In this document: positions 48,490 through 56,622 of the stretch, piece by piece
Layout of the letters: the number at the start of each line of letters is the position of its first letter
Position numbering within the stretch: position 1 is the first letter of the stretch
Assembly (NCBI GenBank): GCA_963930955.1
Contig: OZ006967.1
Span: forward strand, 1 to 64,000
Source: Scatomonas sp963930955
GTDB taxonomy: Bacteria > Bacillota > Clostridia > Lachnospirales > Lachnospiraceae
Length of the DNA stretch: 64,000 nucleotides
Direction: 5' to 3'
Notes under the pieces: generated by a model
What the model was told of the DNA's origin: nothing
What the model saw: the letters and a program-made list of their open reading frames with translations, nothing else
The model's database searches: none
Made by a program: the position numbers and the translations under genes

Positions 48490-50580
48490 CTACTCTTCCA
48501 GCAGCTCCTGTTCGCTGTTGGTAATGCCGTCATCCAGCAGGCCGTTGCCTCCATTCTCCACAGACTCATCCTCCGGCGTCTCCACCGGTGCCGGCAGATT
48601 TTCATTATCTGCCCCCTGCTCTACAGCCTCCGGATCCATTTCTTCTGTTTCTCCGCCGCCCTCATCCGGATATATATTCAGGTAGGGAAGCAGTTCCTGA
48701 TAGATTTCCTTTGTAATCTCCTGGGGGTAAATGCTGGTAGCCTGATCTTCCACGTTGGGCTCATCCACTACCACGTAAACAACCACCTCCGGATCCTCCA
48801 GGGGAGCGAAGCCGATAAAGGAAACCAGATACTTGTTGTCTTCCCGGGGGAATTTCTGCGCAGTTCCCGTCTTGCCGCCCATGGAATAGCCTTCCAGTTT
48901 GGCGTACTGGCCGGAACCACCCGGCTGGGTGCCGCCTTCCAGGGCGCTGCGGATAAAATCACTGGTCTCCCGGGATACGGTCTGACGCTCCAGGGCGCTG
49001 TCCATATTCTGAACCACAGCTCCGCTGCTGTCTGTAACCGCGCTGACCACATGGGGGGTATAATAATATCCGCCGTTGATCAGGGAACAGAAGGCCGCCG
49101 CCTCCTGGATCATGGTACAGTTGAAGCCCTGGCCGAAGGAACTGGTGGCAAGCTCTACCGGTCCCATGGCATCCTGGGTAAAGAGGATGCCGCTGCTCTC
49201 ACCCGGAAGATCGATACCGGTTTTGCGGCCGAAATTGTAAATATTCTGATAGCGGATCAGATCCTCCGCCCCAAGCTGCTCCCCGATCTGCATCAGGCAC
49301 GCGTTGCAGGAATAAGCCAGTGCTTCCGCCACCGTCAGTTCATAGTGGGCTCCGGGATAATTGGCGCATTTGATCATCTGGCCGGACACCATGCTGTATC
49401 CTTCGCAGTAAAAGGTATCGTAGGGGCTGATGGCTCCGTTTTCCAGCGCCGCCGCCACCGTCAGAGGTTTAAAGGTAGATCCCGGCTCATAAGTATCTGA
49501 AATACAGAAGTTTCTCCAGATGCTGTTGAGATTTTCCAGCATATCCGTCTCCGACATGGCGTCAATCTCTTCTTTTGTATAGAAGGGTGTCAGATCCCTG
49601 GGATTATTCAGATCATACCAGTCCGAAGAGTCCATTCCCAGAATCTCGCCGTTATCCGGATCCATAACGATCACCGCCACATTGACCGCGGCGTCCTTTC
49701 CGTTGGGACCGTTCTGATGCTGGGAAATATAGGTTTCCATAGCATCCCGGATGATCTGCTGAACATTCATGTCAATGGTGGAGATTACATTTTTTCCGTC
49801 CACCGGCTCCACAATATTCTGTTCCACATCGGAATCTTCATTATAGTACCCGTACTGCCGTCCGTCTACACCGTTCAGAAGGCTGGAATAGTATCCCTCG
49901 ATTCCCCAGTCCGCCGTAGTGCCGTCGTAGGTAAATCCGATCAGATCGCAGGCCTGTGAATTCATGGGATAGGTTCTCTTATAGTCTTCCTCAAACCAGA
50001 CTCCCCGGATATTCTCCCGCTCTGCTTTTTCTTCTTTGGAAAGCTCCTGGTTTTCTTCGCTTTCCGCATCTGCGTAATCCTCAAAAGCCTGCCGCTCTTC
50101 AATGGAAATTTCTGTTTTCAGCACCTGATACTGGCTGTCCTTCGTATCCTCGTCTGTCAGACGGTTCCGGATATCCTCCTCGTCCAGTCCCAGAACAGTG
50201 ACCAACGCTTCCACGGTAGGCTCCACATATTTCTGCAGCCGTTCTCCGTTGGCGTCCTCTGTTTCCGTATTCACGACCTGGCAGTCCAGAATCACATTAT
50301 AGACCCTCTGGCTGGTTGCCAGGATCGTACCGTTCCGATCCAGAATATCCCCTCTTTTAAAAGGAATTTCCTGATCTCCGTACTGCTGCTGGGTCTGACT
50401 CAGCACAATCCGCTGATACTGTTTTCCGCTGGTGGCATTGATATACGTTATTCTCACTGCTAAAGCAACTAAAGCCAGTATGACTGCCAGAAACAGTCCT
50501 ACCAGCTTTTTGCTCATTTTTCCGTTTATTCTTGCCCTAGGCGCACCGGACGCCCGGTTTCTTCTCTGTCTTTTTTTCAA
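48490..50580 (-). CDS. ftsI: Class B penicillin-binding protein (FtsI/PBP2B type)
   Basis: 696 residues. Membrane span at about 24-45 (GLFLAVILALVALAVRITYI). Motifs STFK in YEPGSTFKPLTVAA, SCN in YSCNACLMQ, and KTGT in MGGKTGTAQK, all standard. A long pedestal contains an acidic segment (ADAESEENQELSKEEKAE), and a Glu-rich tail replaces PASTA repeats. Division transpeptidase partner of FtsW. I start at TTG 50580 (AGGTG 6 bases upstream). Confidence 0.9.
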   Translation of the reverse strand: MKKRQRRNRASGAPRARINGKMSKKLVGLFLAVILALVALAVRITYINATSGKQYQRIVLSQTQQQYGDQEIPFKRGDILDRNGTILATSQRVYNVILDCQVVNTETEDANGERLQKYVEPTVEALVTVLGLDEEDIRNRLTDEDTKDSQYQVLKTEISIEERQAFEDYADAESEENQELSKEEKAERENIRGVWFEEDYKRTYPMNSQACDLIGFTYDGTTADWGIEGYYSSLLNGVDGRQYGYYNEDSDVEQNIVEPVDGKNVISTIDMNVQQIIRDAMETYISQHQNGPNGKDAAVNVAVIVMDPDNGEILGMDSSDWYDLNNPRDLTPFYTKEEIDAMSETDMLENLNSIWRNFCISDTYEPGSTFKPLTVAAALENGAISPYDTFYCEGYSMVSGQMIKCANYPGAHYELTVAEALAYSCNACLMQIGEQLGAEDLIRYQNIYNFGRKTGIDLPGESSGILFTQDAMGPVELATSSFGQGFNCTMIQEAAAFCSLINGGYYYTPHVVSAVTDSSGAVVQNMDSALERQTVSRETSDFIRSALEGGTQPGGSGQYAKLEGYSMGGKTGTAQKFPREDNKYLVSFIGFAPLEDPEVVVYVVVDEPNVEDQATSIYPQEITKEIYQELLPYLNIYPDEGGGETEEMDPEAVEQGADNENLPAPVETPEDESVENGGNGLLDDGITNSEQELLEE

Positions 50581-50592
50581 TAAAATCACCTG

Positions 50593-51099
50593 TTATTCAG
50601 CACCGGGCACATCCTGGTACTGTCTCATATAGCTGTTGTCTTTGGCACTGTAGTAGCGGATCTGCGATTCATCCGCATAGTGCATGCCCAGACTGGAAGT
50701 GGCTTTCTGCCGGATCTCGTTCAGATCCACGGAAGCCTGGGCCTGGTTATAAGCCGCGTCGTTATCCGCTTTCAGCTGGCTCAGCTGACTTTCCAGCACC
50801 GCTACATTCTCCAGCTGCTCCGTATAGGAAGATCTCAGCTGCAGATAATGGACGCACAAAAACAAAGTGGCGGCGCAGACAGCGCTGAGAAAGATCACAT
50901 ATCCCGGACCCATACTTTTTGCCCGGTGTCTGTTCCTCTGTACCTGTCTGCTGGCCTGGCGTCTCCGGCTCCGCTCCCCTGTCCGTTCCTGCTCTTCCGG
51001 ATAGACTTCCAGTTCCCGTACTGCGTTTCCGTCCTCATATGTGCTGTATTTTCTGTATTTATCCGCTCGTGAATTTACCCTTCTTGCTGTCTTGGCCAT
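50593..51099 (-). CDS. ftsL: FtsL-like division protein
   Basis: 168 residues: a basic 65-residue cytoplasmic tail, a single span (about 66-86, YVIFLSAVCAATLFLCVHYL) and a heptad coiled coil (YTEQLENVAVLESQLSQLKADNDAA). Topology and position between rsmH and ftsI identify it as FtsL. AGGAG precedes ATG 51099, adjoining the rsmH stop. Confidence 0.82.
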   Translation of the reverse strand: MAKTARRVNSRADKYRKYSTYEDGNAVRELEVYPEEQERTGERSRRRQASRQVQRNRHRAKSMGPGYVIFLSAVCAATLFLCVHYLQLRSSYTEQLENVAVLESQLSQLKADNDAAYNQAQASVDLNEIRQKATSSLGMHYADESQIRYYSAKDNSYMRQYQDVPGAE

Positions 51100-52062
51100 T
51101 TACAACTCCTGTCCGCCGTCCCTCTCCGTTCTCCGCTGAAACACTCTGAGTTTCGCGCTTTTAGAACGGCTGTTGGCGTTCATCTCTTCTTCTGTAGGAA
51201 CTACAGGTTTTCTGGTTACAACAAACCCCTTAGATTTTCTCCCGCAGACACACACCGGAAATTCCGGCGGACAGATGCAGGGATGCTCATTCTTTCGGAA
51301 GATATTTTTGACGATCCGATCTTCCAGAGAATGAAAAGTGATCACACAGAGACGGCCCTCCTCACCCAGAAGATCGATCATGGCGTCCAGAGAATCCTCC
51401 AGCACCCGCAGCTCCTGGTTGACTTCTATGCGGATGGCCTGAAAGGTTCGCTTGGCCGGGTGGCCGCCCACCATGCGCATCTTCGCCGGAATGGAACCTT
51501 TAATGATCTCCACCAGCTCCCCAGTGGTGCGGATCTCCCCTTCGCTCCGTTTCCTGCAGATGTTTCTGGCAATGTTTCTGGCGAACTTTTCTTCTCCGTA
51601 GTCCCGTAGGATCTGATACAGCTGCTCTTCCCGGTACGTATTGACCACCTGCGCGGCGGTCAGCGGCTGCCTCCTGTCCATGCGCATGTCCAGGGGAGCG
51701 TCCTCCCGGTACGTAAAGCCCCGCTCTGCCTGATCCAGCTGATAGGAGGAAACTCCCAGATCCAGCAGGATCCCGTCTACAGCAGTAATACCCCTTTTCT
51801 TTAGTTCAGGAACCATATAGCAATAGTTGCTGCGGATGATTGTCGCCCGGTCCTTATACTCCCTCAGGCGGTCTTCCGCAGCAGCAATTGCATCTTCATC
51901 CTGGTCTATTCCTATAAATCTCCCCGTGGCAGATAGTCTTTTGCAAACTTCCAGGGCGTGTCCGGCTCCTCCCAGGGTGCCATCCACGTAAATCCCCTCC
52001 GGCTTTACCCTTAAGTTCTCAATCGTCTCTTCCAGCAACACAGATTTGTGTTTAAATTCCAT
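51100..52062 (-). CDS. rsmH: 16S rRNA (cytosine(1402)-N4)-methyltransferase RsmH
   Basis: 320 residues. SAM motif VDGTLGGAGHALEVCKRL, then GILLDLGVSSYQLDQAERGFTYREDAPLDMRMD, ending with the family's VFQRRTER. Modifies C1402 in the decoding site. 32 bases after mraZ. Confidence 0.96.
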   Translation of the reverse strand: MEFKHKSVLLEETIENLRVKPEGIYVDGTLGGAGHALEVCKRLSATGRFIGIDQDEDAIAAAEDRLREYKDRATIIRSNYCYMVPELKKRGITAVDGILLDLGVSSYQLDQAERGFTYREDAPLDMRMDRRQPLTAAQVVNTYREEQLYQILRDYGEEKFARNIARNICRKRSEGEIRTTGELVEIIKGSIPAKMRMVGGHPAKRTFQAIRIEVNQELRVLEDSLDAMIDLLGEEGRLCVITFHSLEDRIVKNIFRKNEHPCICPPEFPVCVCGRKSKGFVVTRKPVVPTEEEMNANSRSKSAKLRVFQRRTERDGGQEL

Positions 52063-52094
52063 CTGTTCTCCGCTCCCTGGCTCTTTCCGCAGTT

Positions 52095-52526
52095 TCAGAT
52101 ACTGATGCCCATATCCTGCAGACCCTCTGCAATGGCATCCATATCATCATAATTGCTGTTCTCAGCCCATCTCTGCTTACTCCAGATCTCAATCCGGTTC
52201 AGATTTCCGGTCAGAACCACATCCTTCTCCAGACCAGCATATTCCCGCAGCGTTGCCGGTACGAGAATTCTCCCCTGCTTGTCCAGTTCGCATGGCGCGG
52301 CGCCTGCTACAAAGAAACGGGTAATCGCTCTTGCATTTTTGTTTGTAAGTGGTAACTGGCTGAGTTTCTGTTCGAAGGCTTCCCATTCTTTTCCGGGATA
52401 GATAGAGAGACATCCGTCCAGTCCCTTCGTCAGGACGAACTCCTCGCCGAGTTCCTCTCTGAACCTGGAAGGAATAATAAGTCTCCCCTTGGCGTCAATT
52501 GAATGACTGTACTCTCCCATGAACAT
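52095..52526 (-). CDS. mraZ: Transcriptional regulator MraZ
   Basis: 143 residues, two SpoVT/AbrB-like repeats: FMGEYSHSIDAKGRLIIPSRFREELGEEFVLTKG and AAPCELDKQGRILVPATLREYAGLEKDVVLTG. It represses the dcw operon through direct repeats in its own promoter region, which are visible at 52606-52640. GAAGAGG lies 9 bases before ATG 52526. Confidence 0.96.
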   Translation of the reverse strand: MFMGEYSHSIDAKGRLIIPSRFREELGEEFVLTKGLDGCLSIYPGKEWEAFEQKLSQLPLTNKNARAITRFFVAGAAPCELDKQGRILVPATLREYAGLEKDVVLTGNLNRIEIWSKQRWAENSNYDDMDAIAEGLQDMGISI

Positions 52527-52545
52527 AAATGTCTACCTCTTCAGC

Positions 52546-52577
52546 AAAAGTGAAGGTCTCCCCTCCTTCACTTTTTT
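52546..52577. terminator. Hairpin in the mraZ leader
   Basis: AAAAGTGAAGG pairs with CCTTCACTTTT around TCTCCCCT. On the plus strand T residues follow; on the minus strand, the direction of mraZ, only TTTTGC. A directional terminator for mraZ is therefore doubtful; it may shape the 5' leader. Confidence 0.45.
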
Positions 52578-52605
52578 CGTGGCCGGAGGGAACTGCCACA
52601 TTCCC

Positions 52606-52640
52606 TCCATTTGTCACCACTATTCACCACTTTCTACCAC
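52606..52640 (-). promoter_or_regulatory. mraZ: MraZ-type operator: direct repeats at 10-bp period
   Basis: Read on the minus strand: AGTGGTAGAA, AGTGGTGAAT, AGTGGTGACA, AATGGAGGGA, four units exactly 10 bases apart with the TGG core in each. E. coli and Mycoplasma MraZ bind TGGGN-like direct repeats with 10-11 bp period upstream of their own gene. They lie just after the predicted start of transcription. Confidence 0.8.
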
Positions 52641-52650
52641 TTATGCATCC

Positions 52651-52679
52651 ATTCTAGCGCAAGGCCTAGAAAATAGCAA
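52651..52679 (-). promoter_or_regulatory. Promoter of the mraZ/dcw operon
   Basis: TTGCTA (52674-52679) and TAGAAT (52651-52656), spacing 17, minus strand, about 120 bases before mraZ. Confidence 0.75.
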
Positions 52680-52849
52680 TAGTTTTTTTGAAATTTCACA
52701 GTTTCCTCACCTTCCAAAATCCTCCATTTACGCTTTATATCCGCTTGCCCGGCAAATGCCGCCCCGGAGCAGCAGCGCTTACCTGGCGCATCAAAAAAAG
52801 GGGCTGTCCCACTACCTAGAAGGGAGCGTAGCACATAGCCCGTATTCTT

Positions 52850-53114
52850 CTACCGGACATTTCAAAGGAATCCAATATCCAACCGTAGTTCACCAAATTC
52901 CTCTACTGTAAGGAAACAGAATTCAAGTGTTGCTCCCGTAGGAGCTCTGATCAGACTACCGTAAGAAACAAGGAAGCAAGTATTGTGCCTGTACGGGCTC
53001 GAATCTGACTACCGTAAGGAAACTGAATTCATGTATTGCTCCCGTATTCTCCTGGATTTGTCTACCATAACGCAGAGAAAAACCAGAATTTCCCCGTATC
53101 CTGCCAGAGGTGCG
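52850..53114. repeat. Tandem array with 53-bp period upstream of the dcw operon
   Basis: CTAC(C/T) recurs at 52850, 52903, 52956, 53009 and 53062, exactly 53 bases apart. Units 2 and 4 (52903, 53009) match at about 34 of their first 38 positions; unit 3 at about 27 of 38; the outer units are more decayed. Each unit carries CCGTA near offsets 4 and 34; unit 2 forms GCTCC-CGTA-GGAGC, and unit 3 a similar GCC/GGGC hairpin. The rest of the 700-bp gap (52680-52850 and 53155-53226) shows no gene. Confidence 0.7.
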
Positions 53115-53154
53115 ATGCATGCAGCAGTTAGAGCGGCATCCTCTGGTCTTTTTG
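53104..53154 (+). terminator. Plus-strand terminator-like hairpin after the tandem array
   Basis: CCAGAGG (53104-53110) pairs with CCTCTGG (53140-53146), then TCTTTTTG. The T-run is on the plus strand, but the only nearby gene ending here (ychF) is on the minus strand. It would suit a plus-strand transcript of the tandem array. Confidence 0.5.
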
Positions 53155-53226
53155 TATAAAAAAAGGGAACCGCTGCTCCATAGATTTCTCTATTTTGCAA
53201 CGGTCCCAGCAAAATTCTGCATTGCA

Positions 53227-54324
53227 TCAGACATTAAAACGGAAGAGGATCACATCTCCGTCCCGGACCACATAGTCCTTTCCCTCCATGCGGACCAGTC
53301 CTTTATCCCGGGCTCCCGCATAGGAGCCGCAGTCCAGCAGGTCCTGATAGTTGACTACTTCCGCCTTGATAAAGCCTCTCTCGAAATCCGTATGGATCTT
53401 TCCCGCTGCCTGAGGGGCCTTGGTCCCCACCTTGATAGTCCAGGCCCGGGTCTCGTCCTCCCCGGCAGTCAGGAAGCTCATAAGCCCCAGAGTCCGGTAG
53501 CTGGCCTCTATAAGCTTATCCAGCCCTGACTCTGTAAGACCCAGATCTTCCAGAAAATCTTTCTTTTCCTCCTCATCCAGTTCAGAAAGCTCCGCTTCGA
53601 TCTCCGCGCAGATCACAAAGACTTCGCTGTTATGCTCTCCCGCATAACTCCGCACTGCCTGTACATAGGCGTTGGAATTGCCGTCATCCTGCAGATCATC
53701 CTCTCCTACATTGGCGGCGTAGATCACCGGCTTGGCAGTCAGCAGGTTATATTCCGCAAACCATTTTTCTTCATCCTCATTTTCCAGTTCAAAGAGGATA
53801 GCGTCCTTTCCATCTTCCAGATGTTTTTTCAGCCGCTCCTGCATGGCAAATTCCTTGGCTGCGGTCTTATCCATGCGGGCGCTTTTTCCGGTCTTGGACA
53901 TGCGCCGCTCCAGCACCTCCAGATCCGCGAAGATCAGTTCCAGGTCAATGGTCTCAATATCCCGCAGCGGATCCACGCTTCCGTCTACATGAACCACATT
54001 GGCATCCTCAAAGCAGCGCACTACATGGACAATGGCATCTACCTCCCGGATATTAGCCAGAAACTGGTTGCCCAGTCCCTCTCCTTTGGAAGCGCCTTTT
54101 ACAAGACCGGCAATGTCCACAAACTCCACCACCGCCGGCGTCACTTTTTTAGAATGGTAAAAATCTCCCAGAAGCTGGATCCTCTCGTCCGGAACCGGCA
54201 CGATCCCCACGTTGGGATCGATGGTGCAGAAGGGATAATTGGCGGACTCTGCCCCCGCCTTTGTCAGAGAATTAAACAGGGTACTCTTTCCCACATTGGG
54301 AAGTCCTACAATTCCTAATTTCAT
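53227..54324 (-). CDS. ychF: Ribosome-binding ATPase YchF
   Basis: 365 residues. Obg-family G domain with GLPNVGKSTLFN at 6-17 and DIAGLVKGASKGEGLGNQFL, a coiled-coil insert, and the C-terminal TGS-like domain (IHTDFERGFIKAEVV). It binds ATP rather than GTP and associates with ribosomes. AAAGGAG precedes ATG 54324. Monocistronic, with a good promoter. Confidence 0.96.
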   Translation of the reverse strand: MKLGIVGLPNVGKSTLFNSLTKAGAESANYPFCTIDPNVGIVPVPDERIQLLGDFYHSKKVTPAVVEFVDIAGLVKGASKGEGLGNQFLANIREVDAIVHVVRCFEDANVVHVDGSVDPLRDIETIDLELIFADLEVLERRMSKTGKSARMDKTAAKEFAMQERLKKHLEDGKDAILFELENEDEEKWFAEYNLLTAKPVIYAANVGEDDLQDDGNSNAYVQAVRSYAGEHNSEVFVICAEIEAELSELDEEEKKDFLEDLGLTESGLDKLIEASYRTLGLMSFLTAGEDETRAWTIKVGTKAPQAAGKIHTDFERGFIKAEVVNYQDLLDCGSYAGARDKGLVRMEGKDYVVRDGDVILFRFNV

Positions 54325-54362
54325 ATTTATTTTTATCTCCTTTGTTTTCGTTGAGCAATCCG

Positions 54363-54391
54363 ATTATATCACAGGGCCTGGAAACCCTCAA
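54363..54391 (-). promoter_or_regulatory. ychF promoter
   Basis: Minus strand TTGAGG (54386-54391) and perfect TATAAT (54363-54368), spacing 17, about 40 bases before the start codon. Confidence 0.75.
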
Positions 54392-54394
54392 GTC

Positions 54395-55048
54395 TCAGTC
54401 CCGGCTTTCCACCAGCACCAGGATGCCTGTCCGGTAGGTGATCCTGGCTTCCTCCGCCAGAATCTCATTGCTTACCGACAGCCCTCCGTCTCCCAGGGTA
54501 AGGGTATAGTTCTGAAGCGGATATTGAAATCCTTCCAGCGTCAGTCCCTCCACCTGCTCCCGGAAGGGAAAATACGATACATATTTTCCGAACTGCTGGT
54601 TTTTTTTCAGGCGCACTTCTTTTTCCGGCGGCATGGTGATCCGGTTGTGGGCGTCTACCAGACTGCCCCGAAGACCTTTCCTCCACAGAAGGTAAAGGTT
54701 ATAAATATTGCTGAGCGTATGATCCAGCCGGGTGCCTGCCGCCCCCAGAAAGCAGATTTCCGTAGCCCCAAGTTCAAGAGCCGCCTCCAGGGCAATGGCG
54801 GTATCCGTTGTGTCTTTTACCGGATTATAGCGGCGTATGGGAATATCCTTCCGGGTTTCGTATTCCCGGATCAGATCCGGATCTACACTGTCGAAATCCC
54901 CCAGGATCAGATCCGGACGGATTTTATGCCGCCGGCAGAACTCCAGTCCCCGGTCTGCGGCCAGGATCCGGTCCGGCCGGAACTCCCTGAGATATTCCGG
55001 GACAAACGTCTCATCCAGGGTACCCCCGGAAAGGACGGCCGCCTTCAT
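54395..55048 (-). CDS. thiN: Thiamine diphosphokinase
   Basis: 217 residues. ATP/Mg motif LILGDFDSVDPDLI, then VKDTTDTAIALEAALELGATEICFLGAAGTRLDHTLSNIY, the TPK catalytic and substrate region. Converts thiamine to thiamine diphosphate. Last gene of the def-to-thiN cluster, overlapping rpe by 4 bases and separated from the thi operon by 35 kb. Confidence 0.93.
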   Translation of the reverse strand: MKAAVLSGGTLDETFVPEYLREFRPDRILAADRGLEFCRRHKIRPDLILGDFDSVDPDLIREYETRKDIPIRRYNPVKDTTDTAIALEAALELGATEICFLGAAGTRLDHTLSNIYNLYLLWRKGLRGSLVDAHNRITMPPEKEVRLKKNQQFGKYVSYFPFREQVEGLTLEGFQYPLQNYTLTLGDGGLSVSNEILAEEARITYRTGILVLVESRD

Positions 55049-55725
55049 GGCCTGCCGTCCTTTCTCCTCCGGCCCAGTTCCTGCTGAAAAAACGCCAGGC
55101 CTTTTTCCATATCCCCTTCGAATACTGCGGAACCGGAGACGATGATGGAGGCCCCTGCCTCCAGCACCGTATTCAGGGTTTCTCTGTTAATGCCTCCGTC
55201 CACCTCAATATCGATCCGCTCATATCCGGCTTCATCCAGCCGGCGGCGAAGCTCCCGGATCTTTCCTGTCATAGCCGGCAGATAGGTCTGTCCGCCGTAC
55301 CCCGGGTTAACAGTCATTAAAAGCACCGTATCCAGCTTGTCGTACACATACTGCAGCGTTTCCAGGGGGGTAGCCGGATTCAGCGCTACTCCGGCCCGCA
55401 TGCCGGCTTCCCGGATTTCCATCAGGGTTCTGTCCAGATGGAGACAGGCCTCCGCGTGAACAGTGAGCTGATCCGCCCCGCATTCCTTCATTGCCTTAAT
55501 ATAGCGGATCGGATGCTCTACCATCATGTGCACATCAAAAAACAGACCGCTTTCTCTGCGGATGGAGGCAAGAACCGGCATGCCGAAAGAAATTTCCGGC
55601 ACAAAGATCCCATCCATAACATCAATGTGAAGCCAGCGGCAGCCATGCTGTTCCAGAAACTGCAGCTGGCGGCCCAGGTGGTTAAAATCTGCGGATAACA
55701 TAGAGGGAGCGAGTTCGTACATCAC
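55045..55725 (-). CDS. rpe: Ribulose-phosphate 3-epimerase
   Basis: 226 residues, TIM barrel: LAPSMLSADF, HIDVMDGIFVPEISFG, DVHMMVEHP, VNPGYGGQTYLP and IEVDGGINRETL with metal-binding His/Asp residues in place. Pentose phosphate pathway. AGGAG lies 7 bases before GTG 55725, with ATG 55722 next to it as an alternative. Confidence 0.96.
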   Translation of the reverse strand: MMYELAPSMLSADFNHLGRQLQFLEQHGCRWLHIDVMDGIFVPEISFGMPVLASIRRESGLFFDVHMMVEHPIRYIKAMKECGADQLTVHAEACLHLDRTLMEIREAGMRAGVALNPATPLETLQYVYDKLDTVLLMTVNPGYGGQTYLPAMTGKIRELRRRLDEAGYERIDIEVDGGINRETLNTVLEAGASIIVSGSAVFEGDMEKGLAFFQQELGRRRKDGRP

Positions 55726-56610
55726 TTAGTATCTCCTTTTCTCATTCTCTTTCAGTTCCTCATAAAATAACACATAATTCCCGTAACGGCTTTCGCTGAT
55801 CTTTCCGTCCTCCAGGGCCTTTTTCACCCTGCAGTCCGGCTCGCTGATATGCGCGCAGCCCTGAAAACGGCATTTTCCCTTGTATTCCCGGAATTCCGGA
55901 AAACAGTCCTGCAGTTCTTCTTTTTTCATTTCCGCAGTATATAGGGAGGTAAAACCCGGGGTATCACAGAGGTACGTATCCTCTCCTACAGGGATCAGCT
56001 GACTGTGGCGTGTGGTGTGCCGTCCCCGCTTCAGCTTCCGGCTGATCTCCCCGGTTTCCATGGCGATTTCCGACTGCAGCTGATTGGTAAGGGTGGATTT
56101 TCCCGCGCCGGAAGGCCCGGCTGCCACGGTAGTTTTTCCCCGCAGCCGCTCTTTTACCTCCGCGACGCCTCTTCCCTCTCCTGCCGTCAGCAGCAGCACT
56201 TCGTAGCCGCAGCTTTCATACAGACGCTTCCACTGTTCCGCCTCCTCCCGGCTGACCAGATCCTGCTTATTAAAGCAGAGAAAGGCCGGAATCCCCTGCC
56301 TTTCCATCATTACCAGAAAACGGTCCAGAAGGGCGGCGTTCGGCCGCGGGCTTTCCAGCGCGAAAAAAACCATAGCCTGATCCACATTGGCCACTGCCGG
56401 CCGGATCAGCTGGTTTTTCCGGGGCAGGATCTCCACCAGGCTGGCTTCCATGTTTTCCTGATCCAGAACCTGAATTTCCACCTGATCGCCTACCAGAGGT
56501 TTACGCCCTTCTTTTCTGAATATTCCTTTTGCCTTACACTCATAGATGCCGGATCCTGCCACGTAAACGTAGTAGAATCCGGCAATCCCTTTTACTATCT
56601 TTCCTGTCAT
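55726..56610 (-). CDS. rsgA: Ribosome small subunit GTPase RsgA
   Basis: 294 residues: N-terminal OB fold, circularly permuted GTPase (FNKQDL first, then GPSGAGKSTLTNQL, then DTPGFTSL), and a C-terminal zinc region with CRFQGCAHISEPDCRVKKAL. Late 30S assembly. Follows prkC by 12 bases, as in many Firmicutes. Confidence 0.96.
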   Translation of the reverse strand: MTGKIVKGIAGFYYVYVAGSGIYECKAKGIFRKEGRKPLVGDQVEIQVLDQENMEASLVEILPRKNQLIRPAVANVDQAMVFFALESPRPNAALLDRFLVMMERQGIPAFLCFNKQDLVSREEAEQWKRLYESCGYEVLLLTAGEGRGVAEVKERLRGKTTVAAGPSGAGKSTLTNQLQSEIAMETGEISRKLKRGRHTTRHSQLIPVGEDTYLCDTPGFTSLYTAEMKKEELQDCFPEFREYKGKCRFQGCAHISEPDCRVKKALEDGKISESRYGNYVLFYEELKENEKRRY

Positions 56611-56622
56611 AAACCTTCCTGT

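Noticed and set aside
52850..53114. CRISPR array
   Set aside because: The units are repeated along their whole 53-bp length and are degenerate; there is no short constant repeat separated by unique spacers, and no cas gene is near.
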